DNA of 64,000 nt from Massilia soli (lineage in GTDB: Bacteria; Pseudomonadota; Gammaproteobacteria; Burkholderiales; Burkholderiaceae_D). The position numbers and the translations under genes were made by a program. Within the stretch, counting starts at the first letter, position 1. Each line of letters starts with the position of its first letter. The notes under the pieces were generated by a model that did not search any database, was not told where the DNA came from, and saw only the letters and a program-made list of their open reading frames with translations. Location of the stretch: NCBI RefSeq assembly GCF_016809835.1, contig NZ_JAFBIL020000006.1:124001-188000 (forward strand). The letters are read 5' to 3'. Positions 43,389 to 52,037 of the stretch are shown here, piece by piece.

Positions 43389-45743
43389 ATGCGTCTCTTC
43401 GCACTTCCCCTACTCGCTGCAATCTGGGCAATCCCCGCCGCAGCCTATACCCCCATCAGCCTCGACCAAGCCATGTCCCACCCGGACTGGATCGGCACAC
43501 CTGCGGAAGACGCCTGGTGGAGCTGGGACGGCAAACAGGTGTTCTACAAGCAGAAGCGCACCGGCTCTCAGCTGCGCGACACCTTCCAGGCCGTGCCTGG
43601 CCAGCCGCGCCGCATTGGCGACGCCGAGCTGGGCAACATGGATGGCCCCAACGTCACGTACAACCGCGACCGCACCCGCGCCATCCTGCTGCGCAACGGC
43701 GACCTGTTCGAGCGCGACCTCAAGTCCGGCGCGCTGACCCAGATCACCCGTGGCAGCAGCGGCCTGGCAGCGCCGCAGTACTCGGCCGATGGCGCCAGCG
43801 TGCAGTTCCGCGTCGGCCACGAATGGCTCAGCTGGAACCGCGCCGACCGCCTGGTCTCGCCGGTGGTGCGCCTGCGCGCCGAGAAGGACCCGGCCGCCGC
43901 GCCCGACGACGACGCCTTGCGCGCGATGCAGCTGCGCCTGATCTCGACGCTCAAGCGCCAGAAGGACGACCGCGACGCCGCACGCGACCGCACCGAAGAA
44001 GAACGCCGCGCCGACCTGACCCGCGCGCCAGGCCCGGTGTACCTGGGCGACAAGGTCGTCATCGACGGCAGCGCGCTGTCGCCCGACGGCCGCTGGCTGC
44101 TCGCCGTGACGGCGCCGAAAACCACCGACAAGGGCCGCGTCGGCAAGATGCCGCGCTATATCACCGAATCGGGCTACGAAGAATTCGACGACCAGCGTCC
44201 ACGCGTCGGCCGCAACCTGCCGCTGGCCCACGCGCTCAAGCTGATCGACCTGAAGACCCGCAAGGTGCACGAGCTGTCGTTCGACGTGCTGCCGGGCGTG
44301 TCCACCGATCCCCTGGCCGAACTGCGCAAAGCCCGCAAGATAGACCCGCTCAAGGGCAATCGCACCGTGCGCGTCGATGACGACGGCGAAAGCATCCGCT
44401 GGAGCGCCAACGGCTCGCAGGCCGCCGTGATGCTGCGCGCGGTCGACAACAAGGACCGCTGGATCGCCAAGGTCGACCTGGCCGGCATCAAGCTCAATCC
44501 GGTGCACCGCCAGAGCGACGTCGCCTGGGTCAACTCGGGCAACAACGACTTTGGCTGGCTGCCGGATAACGGCACGCTGTGGTTCCTGTCGGAAGAAACC
44601 GGCTACTCGCACCTGTACACCATGAGCGCGGACAACGCGGTTCGCCCGCTTACCGTCGGCAACTGGGAGGCGACCCGCGTGCAGTGGACCTCGGATGGAG
44701 CGACTGCCTACATGCTGTGCAACCCGAAAAATCCGGGAACCTATGAAGTGTGCGCGGTTTCGGCCAAAGCCGGCACGCTGCGCGAAGCGACCACGCTCGA
44801 AGGCGTCGAGCACTTCACGCTGTCGCCCGACCAGCGCAAGCTGCTGGTCGGTTACTCGTCGAGCTACATGCCGATCCAGCTGGCCACGGTGCCCGCGGCA
44901 GGCGGCGCCGCGACCAAACTGACCGATACGCGCACCGCCGAATTCAAGGCGCGCAGCTGGATCGAGCCGCAGTACGTCGCGGTACCGTCGACCAAGGGCG
45001 CGGGGCCGATCTGGGCCAAGCTGTATCGGCCGGCGAACCTCGAAGCTGGCAAGAAGTACCCGATCGTGATGTTCGTGCATGGCGCCGGCTACCTGCAGAA
45101 CGTCAGCAAGCGCTACCCGGTGTACTTCCGCGAGCAGATGTTCCACAACCTGCTGGTGGAAAAAGGCTACATCGTGCTGGACATGGACTACCGCGCCTCG
45201 AAGGGCTATGGGCGCGACTGGCGCACGGCGATCTATCGCCAGATGGGGTATCCGGAGCTGGACGACTATATCGACGGCGTCAACTGGATGGCGGCGAACC
45301 ACCAGGGCGACCTGAAAAACGTCGGCATCTACGGCGGCAGCTATGGCGGCTTCATGACCTTCATGGCCCTGATGCGCGCGCCGGACTCGTTCAAGTCGGG
45401 CGCGGCCCTGCGTCCGGTGACCGACTGGACCACCTACAACCACGAGTACACGTCCAACATCCTCAACACGCCGGACCTGGACCCTGAAGCGTATCGCAAG
45501 TCGTCGCCGATCGAATACGCCGACCAGTTGCGCGGCAACCTGCTGATCTCGCACGGCATGGTCGACGACAACGTGTTTTACCAGGACTCGGTGCGCATCG
45601 CGCAGCGCCTGATCGAGCTGAAGAAGGACAACTGGGAAATGGCCAGCTACCCGCTCGAGCGGCACGCGTTTGTGCAGCCGGAGAGCTGGTATGACCAGTA
45701 CCGCAGGATTTACCAGCTGTTTGAACGGACGCTGAAGAAGTGA
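43389..45743 (+). CDS. S9 family prolyl oligopeptidase (DPP IV-like), exported
   Basis: 784 aa. The signal peptide ends near PAAAYTP. The N-terminal half is a beta-propeller-like domain (PQYSADGASVQFRVG, LSPDGRWLLAV). The C-terminal alpha/beta hydrolase has S651 in IYGGSYGGFMTF, acid in ISHGMVDDNVFYQ and histidine in LERHAFVQPESW. Such enzymes cut short peptides, often after proline, in the periplasm or outside. It is preceded by the PEP-CTERM terminator and appears to be its own unit. Confidence 0.92.
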   Translation: MRLFALPLLAAIWAIPAAAYTPISLDQAMSHPDWIGTPAEDAWWSWDGKQVFYKQKRTGSQLRDTFQAVPGQPRRIGDAELGNMDGPNVTYNRDRTRAILLRNGDLFERDLKSGALTQITRGSSGLAAPQYSADGASVQFRVGHEWLSWNRADRLVSPVVRLRAEKDPAAAPDDDALRAMQLRLISTLKRQKDDRDAARDRTEEERRADLTRAPGPVYLGDKVVIDGSALSPDGRWLLAVTAPKTTDKGRVGKMPRYITESGYEEFDDQRPRVGRNLPLAHALKLIDLKTRKVHELSFDVLPGVSTDPLAELRKARKIDPLKGNRTVRVDDDGESIRWSANGSQAAVMLRAVDNKDRWIAKVDLAGIKLNPVHRQSDVAWVNSGNNDFGWLPDNGTLWFLSEETGYSHLYTMSADNAVRPLTVGNWEATRVQWTSDGATAYMLCNPKNPGTYEVCAVSAKAGTLREATTLEGVEHFTLSPDQRKLLVGYSSSYMPIQLATVPAAGGAATKLTDTRTAEFKARSWIEPQYVAVPSTKGAGPIWAKLYRPANLEAGKKYPIVMFVHGAGYLQNVSKRYPVYFREQMFHNLLVEKGYIVLDMDYRASKGYGRDWRTAIYRQMGYPELDDYIDGVNWMAANHQGDLKNVGIYGGSYGGFMTFMALMRAPDSFKSGAALRPVTDWTTYNHEYTSNILNTPDLDPEAYRKSSPIEYADQLRGNLLISHGMVDDNVFYQDSVRIAQRLIELKKDNWEMASYPLERHAFVQPESWYDQYRRIYQLFERTLKK

Positions 45744-45748
45744 GGTGA

Positions 45749-45768
45749 GGGCGTCCGCAAGGACGCCC
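45749..45768 (+). terminator. GC-rich hairpin after the S9 peptidase gene
   Basis: GGGCGTCC and GGACGCCC pair around a GCAA tetraloop directly after the stop codon. No T-run follows, so it may stabilise the 3' end rather than terminate. Confidence 0.45.
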
Positions 45769-45785
45769 GTCTCGAGCACAAGCAG

Positions 45786-46277
45786 ATGATGACCATCCGC
45801 CCCACCACCGCGCAGGACTGGCGAACGCTCAAGCATCTTCGCCTGGCCGCGCTGCTCGATGCTCCGCAGGCCTTCGGCCTTCGCCATGAAACCGCCGTCT
45901 ACCACAGCGATGCCGTCTGGCGCGAGCGCGCCGCTGGCACGGCGGATCTCGCTTACTTCGTCGGCTTGATTGGCGATGATGCTGCCGCCATGGCCGGCGC
46001 ATGGATAAGCCCGGAGCGGGACTTCAAGCTCATCTCGATGTGGACGAAACCCGAATACCGTGGAACGGGTGTCGCCGCCAGTTTGGTCGAGGCGGTCAAA
46101 GCCCGCGCAGTCGACATGGGACACACCCGCGTCGTGCTCAGCGTGGCGGCCGAAAACATCAGGGCGGTCGCCTTGTATCGCAGGCAGGGATTTTCATTTC
46201 TGCCCGAATGGGAACCGCTCGCGAGCAATCCGACGGTGAGCCTGCAAACAATGCTGTGGCAAACCGCGCCCGGTTGA
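45786..46277 (+). CDS. GNAT family N-acetyltransferase
   Basis: 163 aa. The acetyl-CoA loop is in WTKPEYRGTGVAASLVEAV, and the C-terminal family signature is SVAAENIRAVALYRRQGFSF. The substrate is not predictable. It follows the S9 peptidase gene on the same strand and converges on the M20 hydrolase gene, 1 bp apart at the stops. Confidence 0.9.
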   Translation: MMTIRPTTAQDWRTLKHLRLAALLDAPQAFGLRHETAVYHSDAVWRERAAGTADLAYFVGLIGDDAAAMAGAWISPERDFKLISMWTKPEYRGTGVAASLVEAVKARAVDMGHTRVVLSVAAENIRAVALYRRQGFSFLPEWEPLASNPTVSLQTMLWQTAPG

Positions 46278-46278
46278 C

Positions 46279-47508
46279 CTACTTCCCGAGGAAATCCAGC
46301 AGCGTCAGCGCCACCACCTTGGTCGCCCTGCGCAAGTCCTCCAGCGCCAGCCGTTCGTCAGCCTTCTTGGCATTCGACTCCGGCACGGTGCGCGGCCCGG
46401 CGCCATACAGCACCGCCGGAATTCCATGTTCGCCGTACAGCCGCGCATCGGCGTAAAGCGGCGTGCCCTGCGCAGTAATCTCTTCGCCGATCACTTCCCT
46501 GCCATGCTTCTGCAGCGCCGCCACCAGCTTCTCGCCCTCCGGCAGCGGCCGCAACGCATTCGACAACAGCAGACGACGGATTTCAACGCGAATCCCTTCC
46601 TCGCCCCTGACCGCATCCTGGATCAGCGCCACCACCTGCGCCTCCACCGCCGCCGGATCTTCTTCCGGAATCATGCGGCGGTCCATCTTCATCACCACCT
46701 TGCCCGGCACGACGTTGGTGTTGGTGCCGCCGTCGATGCGTCCCACCAGCATGGTCGGCGAGTCGATGCCCGGCACCGTCGACTTGATCTTCTTCAGCTC
46801 GGGCAGCTGGCCATACACCGCATTGAGGATCTTGGTGGCCGCCTGCAGCGCGTCATGCCCGGTCTCCGGCATCGCGCCGTGGCCCGACTTGCCATGCACC
46901 GTGATCTCCAGTTGCAGGCAGGCGTTGTGCGCGGTGACGATGTTGTAGCTGAAGCCCGCCGCGATCACGAAATCCGGCCTGGTCAGCTTTTGTTCCAGCA
47001 GCCACCCCGGTCCAAGCAACCCGCCAAATTCCTCGTCATACGTGAAGTGCAGTTCCACCGCGCCCTTGAGCGGCACGCCCAGCGCTTCCAGCGCACGCAC
47101 GGCAAAAATATAAGTCGCAAAGTCGCATTTCGATACCGCGGCGGCGCGCCCGTAAATAAATCCGTCTTCGACCACGGCGCCGTACGGCGGCCTGGTCCAG
47201 CCTTCGCCCGGCGGCACCACGTCGCCGTGGGCGTTGAGCGCGACGGTCGGCCCGCCCGCTTCATACGGACGCCTTACGATCAGGTTGGTGATGCTTTCCA
47301 TGCCATAGTCGCGTACCAGCTGCGCCGGCACCACGTGCTTCTCGGCGTTCCATCCGAAGCCTTGCACCAGGTCGGCCACGGCGTCCGCGTGCGGCGCGTT
47401 GTTCCCTGGCGGGGTGTCGGTGGGCACGCGGATCACTTGCTGGAGAAAAGCGACTTCTTCGTCGAAGTGCGTGTCGATCCAAGCGGTCAGTTGTTGTTGC
47501 GTCGTCAT
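46279..47508 (-). CDS. M20 family metallohydrolase (ArgE/DapE/carboxypeptidase type)
   Basis: 409 aa. Zinc-site motifs are VALNAHGDVVPPGEGW (His, Asp), FTYDEEFGGLLGPGW (Glu pair), and the dimerisation domain begins at ACLQLEITVHGKSGHGAMPE. M20 enzymes cut amide bonds of acylated or carbamoylated amino compounds. It lies 8 bp downstream of puuD on the same strand, which suggests a role in purine or urate-derived metabolism. The substrate is unknown. Confidence 0.85.
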   Translation of the reverse strand: MTTQQQLTAWIDTHFDEEVAFLQQVIRVPTDTPPGNNAPHADAVADLVQGFGWNAEKHVVPAQLVRDYGMESITNLIVRRPYEAGGPTVALNAHGDVVPPGEGWTRPPYGAVVEDGFIYGRAAAVSKCDFATYIFAVRALEALGVPLKGAVELHFTYDEEFGGLLGPGWLLEQKLTRPDFVIAAGFSYNIVTAHNACLQLEITVHGKSGHGAMPETGHDALQAATKILNAVYGQLPELKKIKSTVPGIDSPTMLVGRIDGGTNTNVVPGKVVMKMDRRMIPEEDPAAVEAQVVALIQDAVRGEEGIRVEIRRLLLSNALRPLPEGEKLVAALQKHGREVIGEEITAQGTPLYADARLYGEHGIPAVLYGAGPRTVPESNAKKADERLALEDLRRATKVVALTLLDFLGK

Positions 47509-47516
47509 CTCGATTC

Positions 47517-48734
47517 CTATTTCGCGCCTGCTTCAAACCACGCGGCGACTTGCGCGCGCTCGGCGTCTGTCATGTTGGTGAGGTTCCCGATCGGCATGGC
47601 CTTCAGCTGCACCGACTGTTCATAGATTTTGGCCGCGTTCTGGCGGATCTGCGCGGCGTTTTCCAGCATGATGCCGGCCGGCGCCGAAGCGAAGCCCGGC
47701 TGGGCCGGCACGGCCGCGTGGCACGACACGCAGCGCTGCGTCATGATCTGCTCTACCGCCGCGAACTGCAGCGCCGGATCGGCGGCGGCGTCACGCGCGG
47801 CCGGCGGCTGCGGCGCGATCGCAATGGCCACCGCCGCCAGCAGCGCCACGCCGGCGATCGGGTACTTCCACTCCACCCGCCCCTTGTGGCGCAGGTTGAA
47901 GAAGTGGCGGATCAACACGCCAGCGGCCATGATCGCACCAAGGATCGCCCATGCATGCGCGTGGCGATAGGTCATCGCGTAGTGGTTGCTGATCATGATG
48001 AACAGGACCGGCAAGGTGAAATAGTTGTTATGAACGCTGCGCTGCTTGGCTTTCAGGCCATGGATCGGATCGGGCTTCTGCCCCGCCATCATCGCGTTCA
48101 CCATCTTGCGCTGGCCCGGGATAATCAGCATCAGCACATTCCCGACCATCATGGTGCCGATCATCGCGCCGACGTGGATGTACGCCGCGCGCCCGCTCAG
48201 GTAATGGGTCAGCACCCAGGTGCTCGCCACCAGCAGCGCGAAGATCACCACGCCGAACGCCAGGTCGTGCTGGCCCAGCTTCGAGCGGCACAGCAGGTCG
48301 TACACGGTCCAGCCGAGCACGATGCTGCCAAGGCCGATGCCGACGGCCTGCCAGCTGCTCAGGTTGGCGACGGCGGTGTCGACCATCATCGCCTGCGCAT
48401 TGAAGTAGTAGACGATCGTCAGCAGCGCGAAGCCGGACAGCCAGGTGGAATAGGCTTCCCATTTGAACCAGTGCAGTTCCTTCGGCAATTCGCTGGGCGC
48501 AACCAGGTATTTTTGCGGGTTGTAGAAGCCGCCGCCATGGACCGCCCACAGCTCGCCCGACACGCCCTTGCTGGCCAGCTCCGAGCCCGGCGCCGGCGGG
48601 CGGATCGTGTTATCGAGCCAGACAAAATAGAACGAGGCGCCGATCCAGGCAATGCCGGTGATGACGTGCAGCCACCGGATCAGCAGGTTGAGCCAGTCCA
48701 GGCCATAGGGGAGCAGGTGTCCAAAAACTTCCAT
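47517..48734 (-). CDS. puuD: Membrane urate hydroxylase PuuD with C-terminal cytochrome c domain
   Basis: 405 aa. Multiple membrane segments occupy about residues 15-310 (WLHVITGIAWIGASFYFVWLD, LIIPGQRKMVNAMMAGQKPDP, HNNYFTLPVLFIMISNHYAM). A C-terminal c-type haem motif CVSCHA lies in QIMTQRCVSCHAAVPAQPG. This is the PuuD family, which oxidises urate to 5-hydroxyisourate and passes electrons to the respiratory chain instead of making peroxide. A LysR gene is divergent, and UraD-AllC functions lie beyond it. Confidence 0.93.
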   Translation of the reverse strand: MEVFGHLLPYGLDWLNLLIRWLHVITGIAWIGASFYFVWLDNTIRPPAPGSELASKGVSGELWAVHGGGFYNPQKYLVAPSELPKELHWFKWEAYSTWLSGFALLTIVYYFNAQAMMVDTAVANLSSWQAVGIGLGSIVLGWTVYDLLCRSKLGQHDLAFGVVIFALLVASTWVLTHYLSGRAAYIHVGAMIGTMMVGNVLMLIIPGQRKMVNAMMAGQKPDPIHGLKAKQRSVHNNYFTLPVLFIMISNHYAMTYRHAHAWAILGAIMAAGVLIRHFFNLRHKGRVEWKYPIAGVALLAAVAIAIAPQPPAARDAAADPALQFAAVEQIMTQRCVSCHAAVPAQPGFASAPAGIMLENAAQIRQNAAKIYEQSVQLKAMPIGNLTNMTDAERAQVAAWFEAGAK

Positions 48735-48814
48735 GTATTTCCTTGTTGCGCAAACAGCGACAATGGTACGGCGAATTTACAGAAGATAAACGCTTTCCAT
48801 TCACGTCACATGAA

Positions 48815-48834
48815 ATGTGGCGTATATTCCACAT
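48815..48834. promoter_or_regulatory. Inverted repeat between puuD and the LysR gene (candidate operator)
   Basis: ATGTGG and CCACAT, perfect 6-bp arms with an 8-nt AT-rich spacer, placed 25 bp before the LysR start and 80 bp before puuD. The TGTGG/CCACA form fits a LysR T-N11-A-like box and probably serves control of both divergent genes. Confidence 0.5.
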
Positions 48835-48858
48835 ACTCAATCTGATATAGACTCTCGC

Positions 48859-49797
48859 ATGGCCGGCCTGCCCCAACACCTCGATTTGCACCTGATCCGC
48901 ATCCTGTACTTGCTGCTGGTCGAGAAGAACGTGTCGCGGGTGGCGCTCAAGCTGAACCAGCCCCAGCCGTCGATCTCGGCGTCGCTGCGCAAGTTGCGCG
49001 AGCTGACCGGCGACCCGCTGCTGGTGCGCGGCGCGCGCGGCATGGTGCCGACCCAGCACGGCGAGAGCCTGCTTGCGCCGGCCAAGCGCATCCTCGACGA
49101 GACCGAGAGCCTGTTCGTCAAGAAGTCGCCCTTCATCGCCGAACAGGAAGCGCGCATCTTCAACATCGCCGCGCCGGACTACCTGGACAGCCAGTTCCTG
49201 CCCAACGTGGTGGCTGCGCTGCGGCGCGGTTCGCCCAACAGCAAAGTCGTGATCCACAGCCTGGGCCCAGGCGTCGACTACATCCGCTTGCTTTCCGACG
49301 GCGACATGGACCTTGTGATCGCCAACTGGGACGAGCCGCCCGCGCACCTGCACATGTCGAAGCTGTTCGAAGACCCGATCGTCTGCACCATGCGCGCCGA
49401 TGCGCCGTACGCAAAGCGCACCGCGCCCGACGCGATGACGATCGACGACTATCTCAGCCTGCCGCACGTGGCGCCCTCGCAGATGATGCAGGGCCAGCGC
49501 GGCGTGGTCGATGCCTTCCTGGAGCGTCAAGGCATGCGCCGCAATGTGGCGGTCGAATCGGCCTACTTCGGCCTGATTCCCTACATGCTGACCCAGACCG
49601 ACCTGGTGCTGACCACCGGCCGCCAGTTCATCCGCTTCTATGAACGCACGCTGCCGCTCAAGACCTTCACCGTGCCGGTCAAATTTCCGCCGATGCGCTT
49701 CTACCAGCTGTGGCACGAACGCGTACACCAGGCGCCCGAACACAAATGGCTGCGCGACCAGCTCAGCGCCACGGCCAAGGCCCTGATTCAAAAGTAG
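48859..49797 (+). CDS. LysR family transcriptional regulator (probable purine-catabolism regulator)
   Basis: 312 aa from ATG 48859; a GTG at 48817 is in frame but falls inside the palindrome. The N-terminal winged helix-turn-helix is NVSRVALKLNQPQPSISASLRKLRELTGDPLLVRG, and the C-terminal part is a NodD-type effector-binding domain. Its divergent position next to puuD suggests it controls urate breakdown. The effector is unknown. Confidence 0.9.
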   Translation: MAGLPQHLDLHLIRILYLLLVEKNVSRVALKLNQPQPSISASLRKLRELTGDPLLVRGARGMVPTQHGESLLAPAKRILDETESLFVKKSPFIAEQEARIFNIAAPDYLDSQFLPNVVAALRRGSPNSKVVIHSLGPGVDYIRLLSDGDMDLVIANWDEPPAHLHMSKLFEDPIVCTMRADAPYAKRTAPDAMTIDDYLSLPHVAPSQMMQGQRGVVDAFLERQGMRRNVAVESAYFGLIPYMLTQTDLVLTTGRQFIRFYERTLPLKTFTVPVKFPPMRFYQLWHERVHQAPEHKWLRDQLSATAKALIQK

Positions 49798-49893
49798 GCG
49801 CGTACCATATATATGCCTCATCATCCCGGCCGTATGATCAGGCGCCTGCCTGGCCTTATCATCGGCGGTTAAGCTAGCCCGGATACCGAGAAC

Positions 49894-51645
49894 ATGAGCA
49901 CACTTTCAGAACTGAACAGCTGCGACACGCAGGCCTTCATTGACACCCTGCGCGGCATCTATGAGCACTCGCCCTGGATTCCCGAGCGCGCCGCCGCCAT
50001 GCGCCCGTTCGCCACGGCGCCGGCGCTGAAGCTGGCGCTGCAAACCGTGGTGTCCAGCGCCAGCCTTGATGAACAACTGGGCCTGATCCGCGCCCACCCC
50101 GAACTGGCCGGCAAGGCCGCCATCGCGGGCGAGCTCACTGCCGAGTCGACCGGCGAGCAGGCCAAATCCGGCCTGAACCTGTGCAGCGCCGAAGAGTATG
50201 CGACGCTGCACGCGCTGAACGCGGACTACAACGCCAGGTTCGGCTTCCCCTTCATCCTCGCCGTCAAGGGCCCGACCGGCAATGGCCTGACCCGCCAGCA
50301 AGTGATCGAGACCTTTACCCGCCGCCTGAAGAACCAGCACGCCGACGAGATGGCCGAAAGCCTGCGCCAGATCCACCGCATCGCCGAGATTCGCCTCAAC
50401 GAGCTGCTCAGGACCGCGCATGACTTCGGACCCGCGGTAATGGCATGGTCCGAGACCATCGGCGCCTGGAGCGAAGCGGAGGATGGTCTCACCTGCTCAT
50501 ACATGACGCCCACGCACCGGCGCACCGCTGCGCAGCTGGCGGACTGGATGCGCGAGGCCGGCATGAGCGCGCACATCGACGCGGTCGGCAACGTGGTCGG
50601 GCGCTACCAGGCCGCCGACCCGGGCGCCAAGACCCTGATGACTGGATCGCACTACGACACCGTGCGCGACGGCGGCAAGTACGACGGACGGCTTGGCATC
50701 CTGCTGCCGATTGCGGTCGTGCGCCATCTGCACGCGCGCGGCGAGCGTCTGCCGTACCACCTGGAGATCGTCGGCTTCGCCGAAGAAGAAGGGGTACGTT
50801 TCAAGAGCACCTTCCTGGGCAGTAACGCGATTGCCGGACGCTTCGACATGACCCAGCTCGACCAGGTCGATGCCGATGGTGTCACGATGCGCCAGGCGCT
50901 TGCCGACGCCGGCCACGATGTGAACGCCATCGCGGCGATTGCGCGCGATCCCGCCAGCTTGCTTGGCTATGTCGAAGTCCATATCGAACAAGGGCCGGTG
51001 CTGCTGGAAAAAGGGTTGCCGGTCGGCGTCGTGACGGCGATTGCGGGAAGCTCGCGCTACCTGGTCAATCTCACCGGGCTGGCCAGCCACGCCGGCACCA
51101 CGCCGATGAGCATGCGCAAGGACGCGGCGGCGTGCGCGGCGGAGATCGTGCTGATGGTCGAGGCGCGCTGCAGCCAGGGCGACTCGCTGGTCGGCACCGT
51201 CGGCCAGCTGGAAGTGCCACACGGTTCCGTGAATGTCATTCCGGGCCACTGCAAACTGTCGCTCGATATCCGTGCGGCGAGCGACGACATGCGCCTGGCG
51301 GCCGTCAAGGACGTCCTCGACGGCATCGCCGCGATCTGCGCGCGGCGCCAGGTGGAGGCGGACATCCGGCAGGTGGTTTCCGCACAGGCCGCGCCATGCG
51401 CGCCATGGATGATGGACCAGCTGGGCGCCGCCGTCGAACGCGCCGGACTGCCGCGTCATGACCTGCCCTCCGGCGCAGGGCATGACGCCATGGCCATGGC
51501 GAAGATCACCGACGTGGCGATGCTGTTCACGCGCTGCGGCAACGGCGGCATCAGCCATAACCGGCTCGAGACCATGACGGCCGACGATGCCGAAGTCGCA
51601 GGCCAGGTGCTGCTCGATTTCTTGCGAGGCTTGCGGTCGCGTTGA
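49894..51645 (+). CDS. Fusion of OHCU decarboxylase (UraD) and allantoate amidohydrolase (AllC)
   Basis: 583 aa. Residues 1 to about 170 are UraD (IYEHSPWIPERAA, IRAHPELAGKAAIAGELT, FGFPFILAVKG). UraD turns 2-oxo-4-hydroxy-4-carboxy-5-ureidoimidazoline into S-allantoin. Residues about 175-583 are a full M20-type allantoate amidohydrolase (TGSHYDTVRDGGKYDGRLGI, GFAEEEGVRFKSTFLGS, GLASHAGTTPMSMRKD, PSGAGHDAMAMAKI), releasing ammonia from allantoate. The two enzymes are not consecutive: allantoinase acts between them. No frameshift or internal stop separates them. Downstream of puuD's LysR, same pathway. Confidence 0.92.
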   Translation: MSTLSELNSCDTQAFIDTLRGIYEHSPWIPERAAAMRPFATAPALKLALQTVVSSASLDEQLGLIRAHPELAGKAAIAGELTAESTGEQAKSGLNLCSAEEYATLHALNADYNARFGFPFILAVKGPTGNGLTRQQVIETFTRRLKNQHADEMAESLRQIHRIAEIRLNELLRTAHDFGPAVMAWSETIGAWSEAEDGLTCSYMTPTHRRTAAQLADWMREAGMSAHIDAVGNVVGRYQAADPGAKTLMTGSHYDTVRDGGKYDGRLGILLPIAVVRHLHARGERLPYHLEIVGFAEEEGVRFKSTFLGSNAIAGRFDMTQLDQVDADGVTMRQALADAGHDVNAIAAIARDPASLLGYVEVHIEQGPVLLEKGLPVGVVTAIAGSSRYLVNLTGLASHAGTTPMSMRKDAAACAAEIVLMVEARCSQGDSLVGTVGQLEVPHGSVNVIPGHCKLSLDIRAASDDMRLAAVKDVLDGIAAICARRQVEADIRQVVSAQAAPCAPWMMDQLGAAVERAGLPRHDLPSGAGHDAMAMAKITDVAMLFTRCGNGGISHNRLETMTADDAEVAGQVLLDFLRGLRSR

Positions 51646-52037
51646 AACGCAATTTTTCAGCGTTAGCAAGTTCATTGGTGACCATCAAGTCCTGATGTTG
51701 TGCGCTCTACGATGATGCTCACGACGCCGGCTTCGGCGCTCATCGGAGAAGCGCATGCCATTTGTATATTCGCAGGCCGCTGCATCGGAAGACGAGGAAA
51801 GGGCCGGAAACGGGGTTGTGCCGACTTGATTGAGGCATATGTTCCTAGGTTGGAGAATGTCAGTGCAACTTCATGTTGGCGGCACGGTGAAAAGCTTCGT
51901 AAGGGCAGGCTTGATCAGGTCTATGCACCTTAACTGCAAGTGACGTTGCAGGGCCTTCCAACACGATGCACTGGTCGGGCATCGCGCCGTCATCTATACT
52001 CGCCATCATTTCCCCAAGGCGCAGCCTGCGTTCCGAC
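51646..52037. other. Intergenic region, nothing recognised
   Basis: Between the UraD-AllC gene and the MFS gene, same strand. No credible coding frame, repeat or RNA was seen. The MFS gene probably has its own promoter here, but none could be placed with confidence. Confidence 0.4.

Noticed and set aside
43410-46124. Minus-strand 904-codon frame
   Set aside because: Antisense to the S9 peptidase and acetyltransferase genes, which carry clear catalytic motifs.
48817-48858. GTG start for the LysR gene at 48817
   Set aside because: It falls inside the inverted repeat and adds 14 residues that do not resemble a LysR N-terminus; ATG 48859 is preferred.
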